Part shown: piece after piece, positions 17,076 through 25,984 of the stretch
Numbering within the stretch: the first letter of the stretch is position 1
Layout: every line of letters starts with the position of its first letter
Assembly: GCF_012516315.1 (NCBI RefSeq)
Contig: NZ_CP051185.1
Coordinates: forward strand, 2,035,403 to 2,099,402
Source: Limnospira fusiformis SAG 85.79
GTDB lineage: Bacteria > Cyanobacteriota > Cyanobacteriia > Cyanobacteriales > Microcoleaceae
Direction: 5' to 3'
Length of the DNA stretch: 64,000 bases
Position numbers and translations under genes: made by a program
The notes under the pieces: generated by a model
Seen by the model: the letters and a program-made list of their open reading frames with translations, nothing else
The model's database searches: none
What the model was told of the DNA's origin: nothing

Positions 17076-17981
17076 TTATGCGACTTCTAGGGCTTTGAGC
17101 AAACTCCTAATTACGCCAATGGTTACGCCGGGTAATTCTAACTGCGGCGTTAGTCCTACGTCCTCGAGTTTTTGGAAAATTCGCACGGCCACGGGATTCA
17201 GATTGGCTAATCTTTCTCCCATCTCTGGACTGGTAAATTGGCTTTTTTCACCCCAAATCATGGCGGTGGGAGTGGTTAATTGGGGTATATATAACGATAA
17301 ATCAAAGCATAAATCCCCTCGCACAAATGATAAAGCTGCATATTCGGCGTTAGGCTCTAGGGCGGATTCGAGATAGGCTTCGACGATTTCGTTATAAATT
17401 CGAGAGGGACGCGCAAATTGACGCTGCTCTAAAAAACTGCGAATTCCGATGGGGTTGGCTACGGCGGTGGCGTACAGAATTTGGTCTAAAATTGGGGTTT
17501 TGACAATTTGAGCAAATAAACTGTTAATATAATTTTGCCCAAAGTCCGATAAGCCGGAGGGGGTTGTGAGAATTAGCCCTTTGAATAATTCCGGTTTTTC
17601 GATCGCTACTCGCACGGTTAGGGCGGCGGTTACTGAGGAGGCGATCGCCATAATCGGTTCCTCGCAGGTGGCTTCTATGAATTCGGCGATCGTAGTTATA
17701 TAATCCTCTGGGGTATAATCACGCGCCGGGTGTTCCGAACGTCCCCAACCTATCAGATCTGGCGCCAGAATTTTATAATCGGCTGCAAAGGCTGGATAGA
17801 CTTTAGACCATTCATAAGCAGAAGAACCGCCCCCAAAACCATGCAAAAACAATAAAGACGGCTTTTTTTCGGCTTCCTTGTCTTCCGAGCTTATCCAGGG
17901 GCTTGTGGTAGCCGTATAATACACCATTCTACCTAGAGACGTAACTATCGAATCTGGCGTAAATCCAAGGGAATAAAACAT
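17076..17981 (-). CDS. Alpha/beta hydrolase-fold protein with degenerate catalytic triad
   Basis: The fold is clear: LLFLHGFGGGSSAYEW (oxyanion-hole region), ILAPDLIGWGRSEHP, the nucleophile-elbow equivalent IMAIASSVTAALTVR and AMIWGEKSQFTSPEMGERL. The elbow lacks both glycines of GxSxG. The block normally carrying the catalytic histidine (GHxPxxExP) reads VGLTPQLELP, so Leu replaces His. Hydrolase activity is therefore doubtful; it may be a non-enzymatic member or use different residues. Start ATG 17979-17981 has AGGAG eight bases upstream; the longer frame to 18029 has none. Confidence 0.82.
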   Translation of the reverse strand: MFYSLGFTPDSIVTSLGRMVYYTATTSPWISSEDKEAEKKPSLLFLHGFGGGSSAYEWSKVYPAFAADYKILAPDLIGWGRSEHPARDYTPEDYITTIAEFIEATCEEPIMAIASSVTAALTVRVAIEKPELFKGLILTTPSGLSDFGQNYINSLFAQIVKTPILDQILYATAVANPIGIRSFLEQRQFARPSRIYNEIVEAYLESALEPNAEYAALSFVRGDLCFDLSLYIPQLTTPTAMIWGEKSQFTSPEMGERLANLNPVAVRIFQKLEDVGLTPQLELPGVTIGVIRSLLKALEVA

Positions 17982-18383
17982 TTTTAAAACTCCTTTAATT
18001 TTGGTTTTTTGCGAATATATCATGCCCATTAAATTGCCTTAATTGGACTATTCCGGTTGCTGAAAATTCCGGTTATATAACAGTGGATAAAATCGCGATA
18101 ATGGGTAAATTGGCACTTTACCTCATCCCAGAGTGACTTTTGACTGTTATAATTCAGTGATGGGTAACACCCCTCACGGCTCTTAGCCCTCAGTGTACTG
18201 TCTTTAACTGTCCAGTGACCGGGTAATCAATGGGCCTAATTCCATGATGTTTTTTCCAAAATCTCCTGATTGGGGCTTGTCGTTCCTGAAAGCATGGCTA
18301 AGGGTATTTATTTAGCATCTAACCAACACAGATAGAACAGTCCCCGGTTGTCGGCTATAGCAGTAACAAAACCCTCAATTTCA
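17982..18383. promoter_or_regulatory. Intergenic region between divergent genes
   Basis: About 400 bp without a gene. A TATAAT box is at 18148-18153 (after TTTTGACTGT), reading towards the hypothetical gene at 18384; its -35 is weak. No riboswitch or strong hairpin is evident. Confidence 0.35.
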
Positions 18384-19049
18384 ATGCTGTCGAGGAATTT
18401 AGTTATGAGCATTTCTATGGTAGAGGATTTTAGCCCAATGGTGGCTCAGGAAGTGACTCGAATGCAGAATCACATCGGAAAATTAGACTCTAGCAAGCGA
18501 AAAGAAAAAACATCGGAACTGGTAGTTCATCCCGTGGGTACAGACTCACCGGGTTCTAGGGACAGGGCTAAATCTTCCGGGTCTGCTGACTATGAAAAAT
18601 TGCCACAGTTGTCGCCCTCGACTCGCATTCGGTTAGCATTGGAAAAATTACAGGGATTTGAGAAAGTAGAGGAGCAATTCCAGCATTGGGGTATTAAATT
18701 TCATAATGCGATCGCCCTTCAACCCTCTAATCCGCGATTTGGCATTGAACCTGGGGTAACAGTTCTCATGGGCGCACCCAAGGGCGGCGCACTAGAAGTG
18801 ACATTTTCCCACGCGGTGCGCCAAGTTTGGGCTAGGGTGACAAGTTCTCGACATACGGTGATGTCAGCCTTTGATGAAAATGGCCAATTACTGGCCACAG
18901 ATGAGATCAAGGTTAATAAACCTAGTGATTCGATTGGGTCTGTATTACCGAACGCCGAATTAACCGTAACGGCGAAGAATATATCTAAAATTACCTTCTA
19001 CACTTTTGATGCACAGTTAATTGTGGATCACCTCAAGGTTGAATTTTAA
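18384..19049 (+). CDS. Hypothetical protein
   Basis: A 221-residue protein (start ATG 18384; a TTG 36 bases upstream is possible). The first 80 residues look disordered and rich in Ser/Lys/Asp. The C-terminal half (HWGIKFHNAIALQPSNPRFG, then ALEVTFSHAVRQVWARVTSS, then VMSAFDENGQLLATDEIKV) alternates like a beta-sandwich, as in carbohydrate-binding or adhesion-like jelly rolls. There is no signal peptide or membrane segment. I cannot name a family; it looks like a conserved cyanobacterial protein. Confidence 0.7.
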   Translation: MLSRNLVMSISMVEDFSPMVAQEVTRMQNHIGKLDSSKRKEKTSELVVHPVGTDSPGSRDRAKSSGSADYEKLPQLSPSTRIRLALEKLQGFEKVEEQFQHWGIKFHNAIALQPSNPRFGIEPGVTVLMGAPKGGALEVTFSHAVRQVWARVTSSRHTVMSAFDENGQLLATDEIKVNKPSDSIGSVLPNAELTVTAKNISKITFYTFDAQLIVDHLKVEF

Positions 19050-19063
19050 CTGGTTTTGGGTAT

Positions 19064-19231
19064 ATGGGGCGATCGCACTATGGGGAATCTGAGCAACTAT
19101 CGCAAAAGGTGCTACAAATTTTGCTAAGATGATGGCAGTTGGGTGGGAAACCATTAGCAATTCCTGACCTGGCGTACTTGGCTTGGTTTGATAACTTAGC
19201 CACAAAAATCGGATTACACAACCAAGGCTGA
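19064..19231 (+). pseudogene. Possible small gene remnant with internal TGA
   Basis: A frame from ATG 19064 reads MGRSHYGESEQLSQKVLQIL to a TGA at 19130-19132, then continues protein-like (WQLGGKPLAIPDLAYLAWFD, then NLATKIGLHNQG) to TGA 19229-19231. The family is unknown. It could be chance; the sequence after the stop looks the more genuine. Confidence 0.25.
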
Positions 19232-19278
19232 GTCAAAAGAAGCCATAAACCGCCTAGCTGAATCTTCCAAAAAAACCC

Positions 19279-20163
19279 ATGTCCAGCACAAAACACCAAT
19301 TTACGGTTCACTTTTGGGGCGTTCGAGGAAGTATTTCCTGTCCGGGAACGACAACAGTTCGATATGGTGGGAACACCCCCTGTGTTGAGATGCGGGTGGG
19401 GTCGCAACGATTGATTTTTGACGGTGGGACAGGCTTACGGGTCCTGGGACAAGCATTATTAGCAGAAATGCCAGTAACCGCTCATATGTTCTTTACCCAT
19501 TCTCACTGGGACCATATCCAAGGCTTCCCCTTTTTTGCTCCAGCCTTTGTTCCCATCAATACGTTTAACATTTATGGAGCGATCGCACCTAATGGTTCCA
19601 CAATTGAGCAGCGCCTCAACGACCAGATGCTTCACCCTAACTTCCCAGTTCCTTTACAGGTAATGGGAGCTAAACTTAACTTTATTGATCTCACTATAGG
19701 CGAGTCAATTTACCTCGAAGATGATCTAGTCATTGAAACGGCTTTACTCAATCATCCGGGGGAAGCCGTGGGATATCGCGTCAGTTGGAAAGGCTACACC
19801 ACCGCCTATGTCACCGATACCGAGCATTTTCCAGATCGTCTTGATGAAAATGTACTCAAGTTAGCCCGCAATGCTAATGTACTGATTTATGATGCCACCT
19901 ATACCGATGAGGAGTATTACTCGCCTAAGTCTAGTAAGGTAGGTTGGGGACATTCTACCTGGCAGGAAGCGGTGAAGGTCGCTCAGGCTGCGGGAGTTCA
20001 AAAATTGGTGATTTTTCACCATGACCCACTACACAACGATGATTTCATGGATAAAATAGGTGAAAACGTGGCTGATGCCTTTCCTAATAGTTTAATCGCC
20101 CGCGAGGGTTTATCCCTACAGTTGATTCCGCCGTTAAAGAATATTGCCACCAGTGAAAAGTGA
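19279..20163 (+). CDS. MBL-fold metallohydrolase
   Basis: A 294-residue metallo-beta-lactamase-fold enzyme. Metal ligands are in THSHWDHIQGFPFF (HxHxDH), NHPGEAVGYR (His), VTDTEH (Asp) and IFHHDP (His). The N-terminal FWGVRGSISCPG and RYGGNTPCVEMR are typical of the group related to RNase Z and phosphodiesterase-like proteins in cyanobacteria; the substrate is unknown. There is no signal peptide, so it is likely cytoplasmic. Start ATG 19279; an IS element begins soon after the stop. Confidence 0.88.
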   Translation: MSSTKHQFTVHFWGVRGSISCPGTTTVRYGGNTPCVEMRVGSQRLIFDGGTGLRVLGQALLAEMPVTAHMFFTHSHWDHIQGFPFFAPAFVPINTFNIYGAIAPNGSTIEQRLNDQMLHPNFPVPLQVMGAKLNFIDLTIGESIYLEDDLVIETALLNHPGEAVGYRVSWKGYTTAYVTDTEHFPDRLDENVLKLARNANVLIYDATYTDEEYYSPKSSKVGWGHSTWQEAVKVAQAAGVQKLVIFHHDPLHNDDFMDKIGENVADAFPNSLIAREGLSLQLIPPLKNIATSEK

Positions 20164-20224
20164 AATTTTCAATAGCCCCCGCCTACTTCTTGAGGTGGGA
20201 GCAAGAATTTAATCCAAGATTTGC

Positions 20225-20252
20225 TTTACATCTTAGGACAATAAGGTACAAT
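20225..20252 (+). promoter_or_regulatory. Likely promoter of the tnpB/intron unit
   Basis: TTTACA (20225-20230), 16-base spacer, TACAAT (20247-20252). It is about 110 bases upstream of the tnpB ATG, in the non-coding left part of the element. Confidence 0.5.
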
Positions 20253-20360
20253 ACCCCCAAAGATTCGCAACTCAATAATGAGTATACGGTCAAACCCCAG
20301 ACCATGCCAAATTTCCCTGACGACATACTCATCAAGTCGGATTCATGGTAAAATCCAATC

Positions 20361-22371
20361 ATGGTGCGAGACGTTTAGGAGTCAAATAAGGCTGCAATGC
20401 CTGAAATAACCTCCTAGTGGGACTTTCACCCCTTGGTGAAATATAAGGGACTCGTACCCTGACCATCCCATAACTGTTTATATGTCCCAACGTTTGGTAT
20501 AGAAATATACAAAACAAGGCAGGGAACTCAAGGTCAAAACGCCCAACTGGAAATATTAATGATTCCTTAACAATTGCGTTGAGAGTAACGGCGATAGCCA
20601 CCCCCAGTTTTGGGAATCATAACCCCAGGATTGAAGCGGGGAACGGAAGGCGTGAAGTAGAACCTACTACCAAATGCGACCACTGCCAACCATCCATGAT
20701 TAGGGAAACCGAATGTCCGGCTTGAACCATCGTAATGATTTAGCAGCGAAACAGGTTGATACGCTGCGTTCAAAAGAGCAAGGGGAAAAGTAGGGTAATC
20801 ATGACATCACCTACACAGACTTTTAAAAGTACCCCGGTGGAGAGGACAAATCTAAAGATGGAATGCCCGTATAAACGGAACGTTTAAACCCCTTTTAGGC
20901 TCTCAAGTGGCAGGATGTACCTGCGGAGTAGTGAAAGTGTAAGCGTATACCTTTAAGGGGAAAGGATGTGACTGAAAGCCAATGCCTAACTGTAATGGTT
21001 AGGATATGCCCACTAGTCACGGTGTGGATATAGAGACTGCGACAATTAGGAGTGTTTACGACGAAAGCGAGTTTAAACACTACGATGTTGTATTTAGCTC
21101 CAAAAGTTGAAATCACAAAAGCAGGGAGTCGTTACCCTGTTCCCGATGTCAAAAGGGGTATCCACATCAGGAGCCGTGTGATGTGAAAGTATCAAGCACG
21201 GTTTTGAATTGGAGTTGGGGAAGGCGACTTCCCTTTCGACCATAACCCTTACAAAGCTTTCCGGACAAAACTAAAACTCAATGACCGTCAAGCCACCTTG
21301 ATGGCCAAACACGCCGGTTATGCTCGGTTCGTGTTTAATTGGGGATTACACTTATGGAGGTCAGCTTATGAAGAGGGACTCAAGCCTAATATCAACTCCA
21401 TTAAAAAGGTTTTTACTAATTATGTGAAACCTCAATATCCTTGGATGTCCGAATTGTCTTCTAAAGTTTATCAATATGCCTTCATTAATCTAGGGGATGC
21501 CTTTAAGCGCTTCTTCAAGGGAATAAGCAGTTATCCTAAATTTAAGAAGAAAGGCCACCATGATAGCTTTACCCTTGACAATTCCGGAAAGCCATTCAAG
21601 TTGTCAGGAACTCGCCATAAGCTGCCTTTTGTGGGCTGGGTTTCTACATTTGAGGCACAACCCGAAAGTTGGGTTAAGAAAGTCACTATAGCCCGCCAAG
21701 CAGGGGACTGGTATATGAGCTTTTTCGTAGAAATCACACCAGAAATTACACCGAAATATCGAGAGAGAATCGGGGTAGACCTAGGAATTAACAATTGGGC
21801 GACTTGCTCCGATGGGACCCAATTCTCTAATCCCAAGGCTTATAAAGCAGCGACCAAAAAACTAGCCAGATTACAACGTCATTTAAGTCGCAAAGTCAAA
21901 GGCTCAAAAAATCGGGCCAAATGTCTCTTAAAAGTTAAAAAGCTACATCAAAGAGTCGCTAATATTCGCCGTGACACCATTCATAAAATCACTACTTTTT
22001 TGGCTAAAAACCACAGCCAAGTAGTCATTGAAGATTTGAATGTGTCAGGTATGCTGAAAAATCATGGTTTGGCGGGTTCTATCGCTGATGCTTCATTTTA
22101 TGAGTTCCGTCGTCAACTAGGTTACAAGGCAGAACGTTATGGTTCAAAGTTGATTATTGCCGATAGATTTTATCCATCCAGTCAACTGTGTTCTAATTGC
22201 GGTTATCGTCAAAAAATGCCCCTAGTCCGTCGGACTTTTGAATGTCCAAACTGTGGCCTGAAGATTGATAGAGATTTGAACGCCAGTATAAATTTAGAAA
22301 AATCGCCTGGTTCCGACGATTACACTTGTGGACGGGGTGCTGCCGACAGTCCCGGACGAAGCCAGAAATAA
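20361..22371 (+). CDS. tnpB: TnpB RNA-guided nuclease, gene split by a group II intron
   Basis: Exon 1 is just ATG (20361-20363) and exon 2 is 21244-22371; removing 20364-21243 gives MNPYKAFRTKLKLNDRQATL then MAKHAGYARFVFNWGL, a normal TnpB N-terminus. Without splicing, an internal ATG at 21298 or 21301 could give 357 residues. Motifs: RuvC-I GVDLGINNWATCSDG (Asp), RuvC-II VVIEDLNVSGM (Glu), zinc finger CSNCGYR then CPNCG, RuvC-III DRDLNASINL (Asp). All catalytic residues are intact. TnpB cuts DNA at sites set by a guide RNA from the element's 3' end. No tnpA (Y1 transposase) accompanies it. A small CCGG hairpin follows the stop (about 22381-22396). Confidence 0.85.
20364..21243 (+). mobile_element. 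ORF-less group II intron inside tnpB
   Basis: It begins GTGCGAG (group II 5' consensus) and ends CGACCAT. Domain V is at 21171-21205: GAGCCGTG, a bulged stem capped by GAAA, and CACGGTTTT. A domain VI-like stem (TTGGAG...CGAC) follows up to 21240. Length 880 nt; there is no reverse transcriptase frame, so it would need a maturase in trans. The exon bases AATCATG (20357-20363) are exactly complementary to CATGATT at 20695-20701, a fitting EBS1; AATCC (20352-20356) pairs with GGATT at 20628-20632, a possible EBS2. The junction ATG|AAC restores the tnpB frame. Confidence 0.82.
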
Positions 22372-22533
22372 ACATCAATATCCGGCTATGTCCGGTTTTG
22401 TTTAAGTTTTATAGAGCAGCCATTGAATTAGTTGGGCGCACCTCCACCCTAAAGAGACAGAGCCACCAAACTCCCGTGTGATCACCGATCCATCCCCACA
22501 GTAAAAGACGGTGGGGAATTCCGGCGATCCGTG

Positions 22534-24552
22534 TTAATTAAACGGTTCGATAGTCGCAGTAACACCCCGTTGGCGCAATTGTTGTAATAACCTATTCGCC
22601 TCGTGTTGGCTGCGGAAGGCTCCAGCTTGGATAAGCGATCGCCCATTAATCACCGTCGTAAAGGCTTGGGGAACCAGCGATCGCACTCTTTGCAGAATTT
22701 GACTGCTAGTATCATTCACCACCACTCTATATCGCAACCCCAATATACCCGCCGTAGTTGCAGGCGCAAGACCTGCCGTTACTTGGCTTGGTAGTTGTCC
22801 TCCCCCAGTACCAATAGGAATATTACCACCAGGAACCCGGAGAATATCAGACGAAGCTGGTGGCGGTGGGGATGTAATCGTAGATTGTCTTTGGGGTGGT
22901 GGTACCGGGATATAAACTGTTTGGGAGTTTTCTTCAGGATTAGAGGCACTGGTCACAGCCCGTCTCACCAGAGACAGCAACAGCGAGCCGGTAGACGGGT
23001 TTTCCGCCGCCGTCTGGAGCCTCACTGGTGGAGGTGGGGAACCCGCTGCTACAGGGGCAGATATCACCTGCTGAGGACGTTCTGGCGGCGGTACCGGAAT
23101 TACAATCGCCTCCGAGTCATCCACAGGAATGGGAGGCGGTGCGGTGTTTGAAAGTGGAGTCACATTAGACTCAGGTAGATAAATAGGTAACGAAGCCGCT
23201 TGATTAATGGGGGAAATTGACGAAGAATGATTTTGACCACCCTCCTCAGTAGAACTTCCCATAATGCGATTAGCGATCGCAGAAGGCCCAGCCCCACTCT
23301 GGTAACTACCCGCCAACTCTACAGAGCCAGCATTTTTAGTCATAGCCAACTCATTACCGTAGGCAAGAATCGTTAAACCCTTAGTACCATTGTTCACATC
23401 ATAGCGGCCATTATTGCGGATCACATTCTCTCCCGGTTCCGTTGGCGTTCCCAAATCCGGCAAAGATTGAGCAATAACCACAATACCATCACGCTCATTT
23501 TGTTCGATATAGTTATTGCGTAGTACCGGACGAGCGCTCGATTGAATCACTATGCCATCACGATTATAGGCAATTCGATTACCCACGACAAACGGCTCTG
23601 ACTGTTGGGCGATATTAATACCAAAACCAGTGTTTTCAAAATCATTATCGCGGATTTCCGGCTTAGATGAACCATAGACAGTAATGCCATTCGCTCCATT
23701 ATTAGCAAAACTGTTTTGTTGAACTAAAGGCGCACTGGTTCCCACCACAGAAATACCATCATGAATATTGCCCGTAAAGGTATTATTAGATACAACCATC
23801 GAGCTAGATTCAATCCATAAACCATAACCGCGCGGGTGAGGATTAGTCACAGTTACCCCACTTAACCGGGCTGCATTCGCTCCCACAATAGCTACATTCT
23901 GGTTAGCAAAAACCCGACTGCTAAACACTCCCCCGCCATAAATAACCACATCCTGACCCTTATTCTCGGTATTACCCTGAATTGTAATATTAGGTTTAAG
24001 TATTAAGGGGAACGCCTCTCCCGTCTCGACGCTATAGGTTCCTGGTGCTAATAAAATAGCCGTATTCGGGGGGGCGACTCTCAAGGCTTGGGTTATGCTT
24101 CTCAGCGGTGAAGCCTGTGTACCTTCCCCAGAGTCGTTTCCCGTAGATGAACTCACATAAATTACATTGACTGAATTGGGAGCGGCGGAAGGTGTTTGAG
24201 CCAGTAGTAGGGGCGGGTGTATATAGTTGGCTGGTGTCTCCGATAGTTGCTCTCTGCACCCGTCTCTACAGGGGGTAGCGAATGCGGCTGATGCGATTCC
24301 CACTAATCCCACACTGGAGACTATAATCATTAAAATCAGCTTTAGAGATAACCAAGCTGTTTTAGGCCTAGGTGAACCTAGGGGAAAGAGAGGGCGGGGT
24401 AGCAGCTTCAGATCGCTGCTAGTTAAGTTCCCATCATAGGCTGACGAGGGTGAGTTCAGGGAACTGTTGGGCTGGGTGTCTGTCAATGAAAAAGCCTCGG
24501 GTGAGGTTTGCTTTTTAGGATATTGACAGTTGCGGGGGGATTTAGAACTCAC
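22534..24552 (-). CDS. Secreted right-handed beta-helix protein (DUF1565) with C-terminal SPOR domain
   Basis: 672 residues. A cytoplasmic N-terminus of about 70 residues leads into a hydrophobic segment (LILMIIVSSVGLVGIASAAFA) ending in a signal-peptidase-like AFA site. A DUF1565 domain follows (VIYVSSSTGNDSGEGTQASP, LRSITQALRVAPPNTAILLA), then beta-helix coils (GISVVGTSAPLVQQNSFANN, GITVYGSSKPEIRDNDF and so on; about 200-400). A proline-rich linker (about 440-590) ends in a SPOR domain (VINGRSLIQAGAFRSQHEAN, RLLQQLRQRGVTATIEPFN) that in the family binds denuded peptidoglycan. It is probably a periplasmic or surface protein acting at the wall. The start could also be internal. Confidence 0.85.
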   Translation of the reverse strand: MSSKSPRNCQYPKKQTSPEAFSLTDTQPNSSLNSPSSAYDGNLTSSDLKLLPRPLFPLGSPRPKTAWLSLKLILMIIVSSVGLVGIASAAFATPCRDGCREQLSETPANYIHPPLLLAQTPSAAPNSVNVIYVSSSTGNDSGEGTQASPLRSITQALRVAPPNTAILLAPGTYSVETGEAFPLILKPNITIQGNTENKGQDVVIYGGGVFSSRVFANQNVAIVGANAARLSGVTVTNPHPRGYGLWIESSSMVVSNNTFTGNIHDGISVVGTSAPLVQQNSFANNGANGITVYGSSKPEIRDNDFENTGFGINIAQQSEPFVVGNRIAYNRDGIVIQSSARPVLRNNYIEQNERDGIVVIAQSLPDLGTPTEPGENVIRNNGRYDVNNGTKGLTILAYGNELAMTKNAGSVELAGSYQSGAGPSAIANRIMGSSTEEGGQNHSSSISPINQAASLPIYLPESNVTPLSNTAPPPIPVDDSEAIVIPVPPPERPQQVISAPVAAGSPPPPVRLQTAAENPSTGSLLLSLVRRAVTSASNPEENSQTVYIPVPPPQRQSTITSPPPPASSDILRVPGGNIPIGTGGGQLPSQVTAGLAPATTAGILGLRYRVVVNDTSSQILQRVRSLVPQAFTTVINGRSLIQAGAFRSQHEANRLLQQLRQRGVTATIEPFN

Positions 24553-24768
24553 GGCAAAACTCCGACAAACTGTAATATTAATTGGGAAAATTAATCTATT
24601 TTGGTCCAGTATCCCCTATTATGGCAACACCTGGTTTTTTTATATGATTAATTTTCGTAATGGTGGTTCCGCCCACGGCTAAAGAAAATCTGATATATTA
24701 ACCTGCGCCGTGGTTGATCATGATTGGGCTTGATTATTTGGCTTGATGGAGTTGGTGAGGAGATTTCG

Positions 24769-25866
24769 ATGGGCGATTTGAATCATAAGACTAAACTGGG
24801 ACAACCAGCACTTTATCGGATTTTAGATGCCAACTTAGACCGGGCGCGGGAGGGTATCCGAACTATTGAGGAATGGTTTAGGTTTGGCTTGGATAATTCG
24901 GAAATGGCTGCGGAGTGCAAGAATTTGCGACAGCAACTGGCACAGTGGCACAGTAATGAGTTGCGGATGTCCCGGGATACTACCACGGATGTGGGTACTC
25001 AGTTGAGTCATCCCTCGGAGGAAAACCGAGAAAGTCTCGAACAGGTGATACAGGTCAATTTTTGCCGGGTAGAGGAGGCTTTGCGAGTCCTGGAGGAATA
25101 TGGTAAGGTTTACCATCCCAATATGGGGGCGGCGGTTAAGCAGATGCGCTACCGGGTCTATACCCTGGAAAGTAATTTACTCGCCTACGGACGACATCAG
25201 AAGCTACAAAGGGCGAATTTGTATTTGGTGACTTCTCCCTCGGAAAGGTTGATGTCAGTGGTAGAGGCGGCTTTACAAGGGGGATTAAAGGTGGTTCAGT
25301 ATCGCGATAAGGATACTGATGATCATCAGCGTTGGAAAAATGCCCGCCAGCTTTGTCAGCTTTGCCACCGTTATAATGCCCTGTTTTTGGTTAATGACCG
25401 GGTGGATATTGCGATCGCTGTTAATGCTGATGGGGTACATTTGGGACAGCAGGACTTACCTATTGCTGTGGCTAAACAGCTTTTGGGTCCTCAAAAAATT
25501 GTCGGTAAATCAACTACTAATCCCGAAGAGATGAAATTGGCGATCGCTGAGGGGGCCGATTATATTGGGGTCGGTCCGGTTTATGCTACTCCCACTAAGC
25601 CTGATAAGCAGGCGGCGGGTTTGGAATATGTACGCCATGCGACTCGTCATGCTTCGGTTCCCTGGTTTGCGATCGGCGGCATTAATATGAACAATTTTGA
25701 TGATGTTTTGATGGCTGGGGCGACTAGGGTGGCTGTGGTTCGATCTTTGATGCAGGCGGAACAACCTACTCTGGTAACTCAATATTTCCTCTCCCAGTTT
25801 ACCCGTGTTCAAACTTTACGCGATCGCCAGATTGTACCCGAAAATACTCCGGCAGATTTTTCCTGA
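24769..25866 (+). CDS. thiE: Thiamine-phosphate synthase with N-terminal extension
   Basis: 365 residues. The C-terminal two-thirds is a ThiE barrel that joins the pyrimidine and thiazole halves of thiamine: LYLVTSPSERL, VVQYRDKDTD, LFLVNDRVDIAIAVNADGVH, LGQQDLPIAVA, IGVGPVYATPTKPDKQ and WFAIGGI. The N-terminal 150 residues (RILDANLDRAREGIRTIEEW, RVEEALRVLEEYGKV) form the helical domain found in many cyanobacterial ThiE proteins, of unclear role. Start ATG 24769 has GAGGAG about seven bases upstream; the longer TTG-start frame is unlikely. I find no TPP riboswitch upstream. Confidence 0.93.
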   Translation: MGDLNHKTKLGQPALYRILDANLDRAREGIRTIEEWFRFGLDNSEMAAECKNLRQQLAQWHSNELRMSRDTTTDVGTQLSHPSEENRESLEQVIQVNFCRVEEALRVLEEYGKVYHPNMGAAVKQMRYRVYTLESNLLAYGRHQKLQRANLYLVTSPSERLMSVVEAALQGGLKVVQYRDKDTDDHQRWKNARQLCQLCHRYNALFLVNDRVDIAIAVNADGVHLGQQDLPIAVAKQLLGPQKIVGKSTTNPEEMKLAIAEGADYIGVGPVYATPTKPDKQAAGLEYVRHATRHASVPWFAIGGINMNNFDDVLMAGATRVAVVRSLMQAEQPTLVTQYFLSQFTRVQTLRDRQIVPENTPADFS

Positions 25867-25984
25867 CCTGCTAGGGCGCTTGCCTTAATCATCGATAATT
25901 GAGCCTTGGGGGGCGAGGTGGTTGGTAGATGCGATCATAATATCGTCCCCATATCTGTGACGGCGAGTCCTGTCTCCCATCCGG

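Noticed and set aside
20160-20351. 63-codon frame after the MBL gene
   Set aside because: Lies over the promoter and non-coding left part of the tnpB element; no protein character.
24553-24768. TPP riboswitch upstream of thiE
   Set aside because: No CTGAGA or ACCTGA-type core motifs found in the leader.
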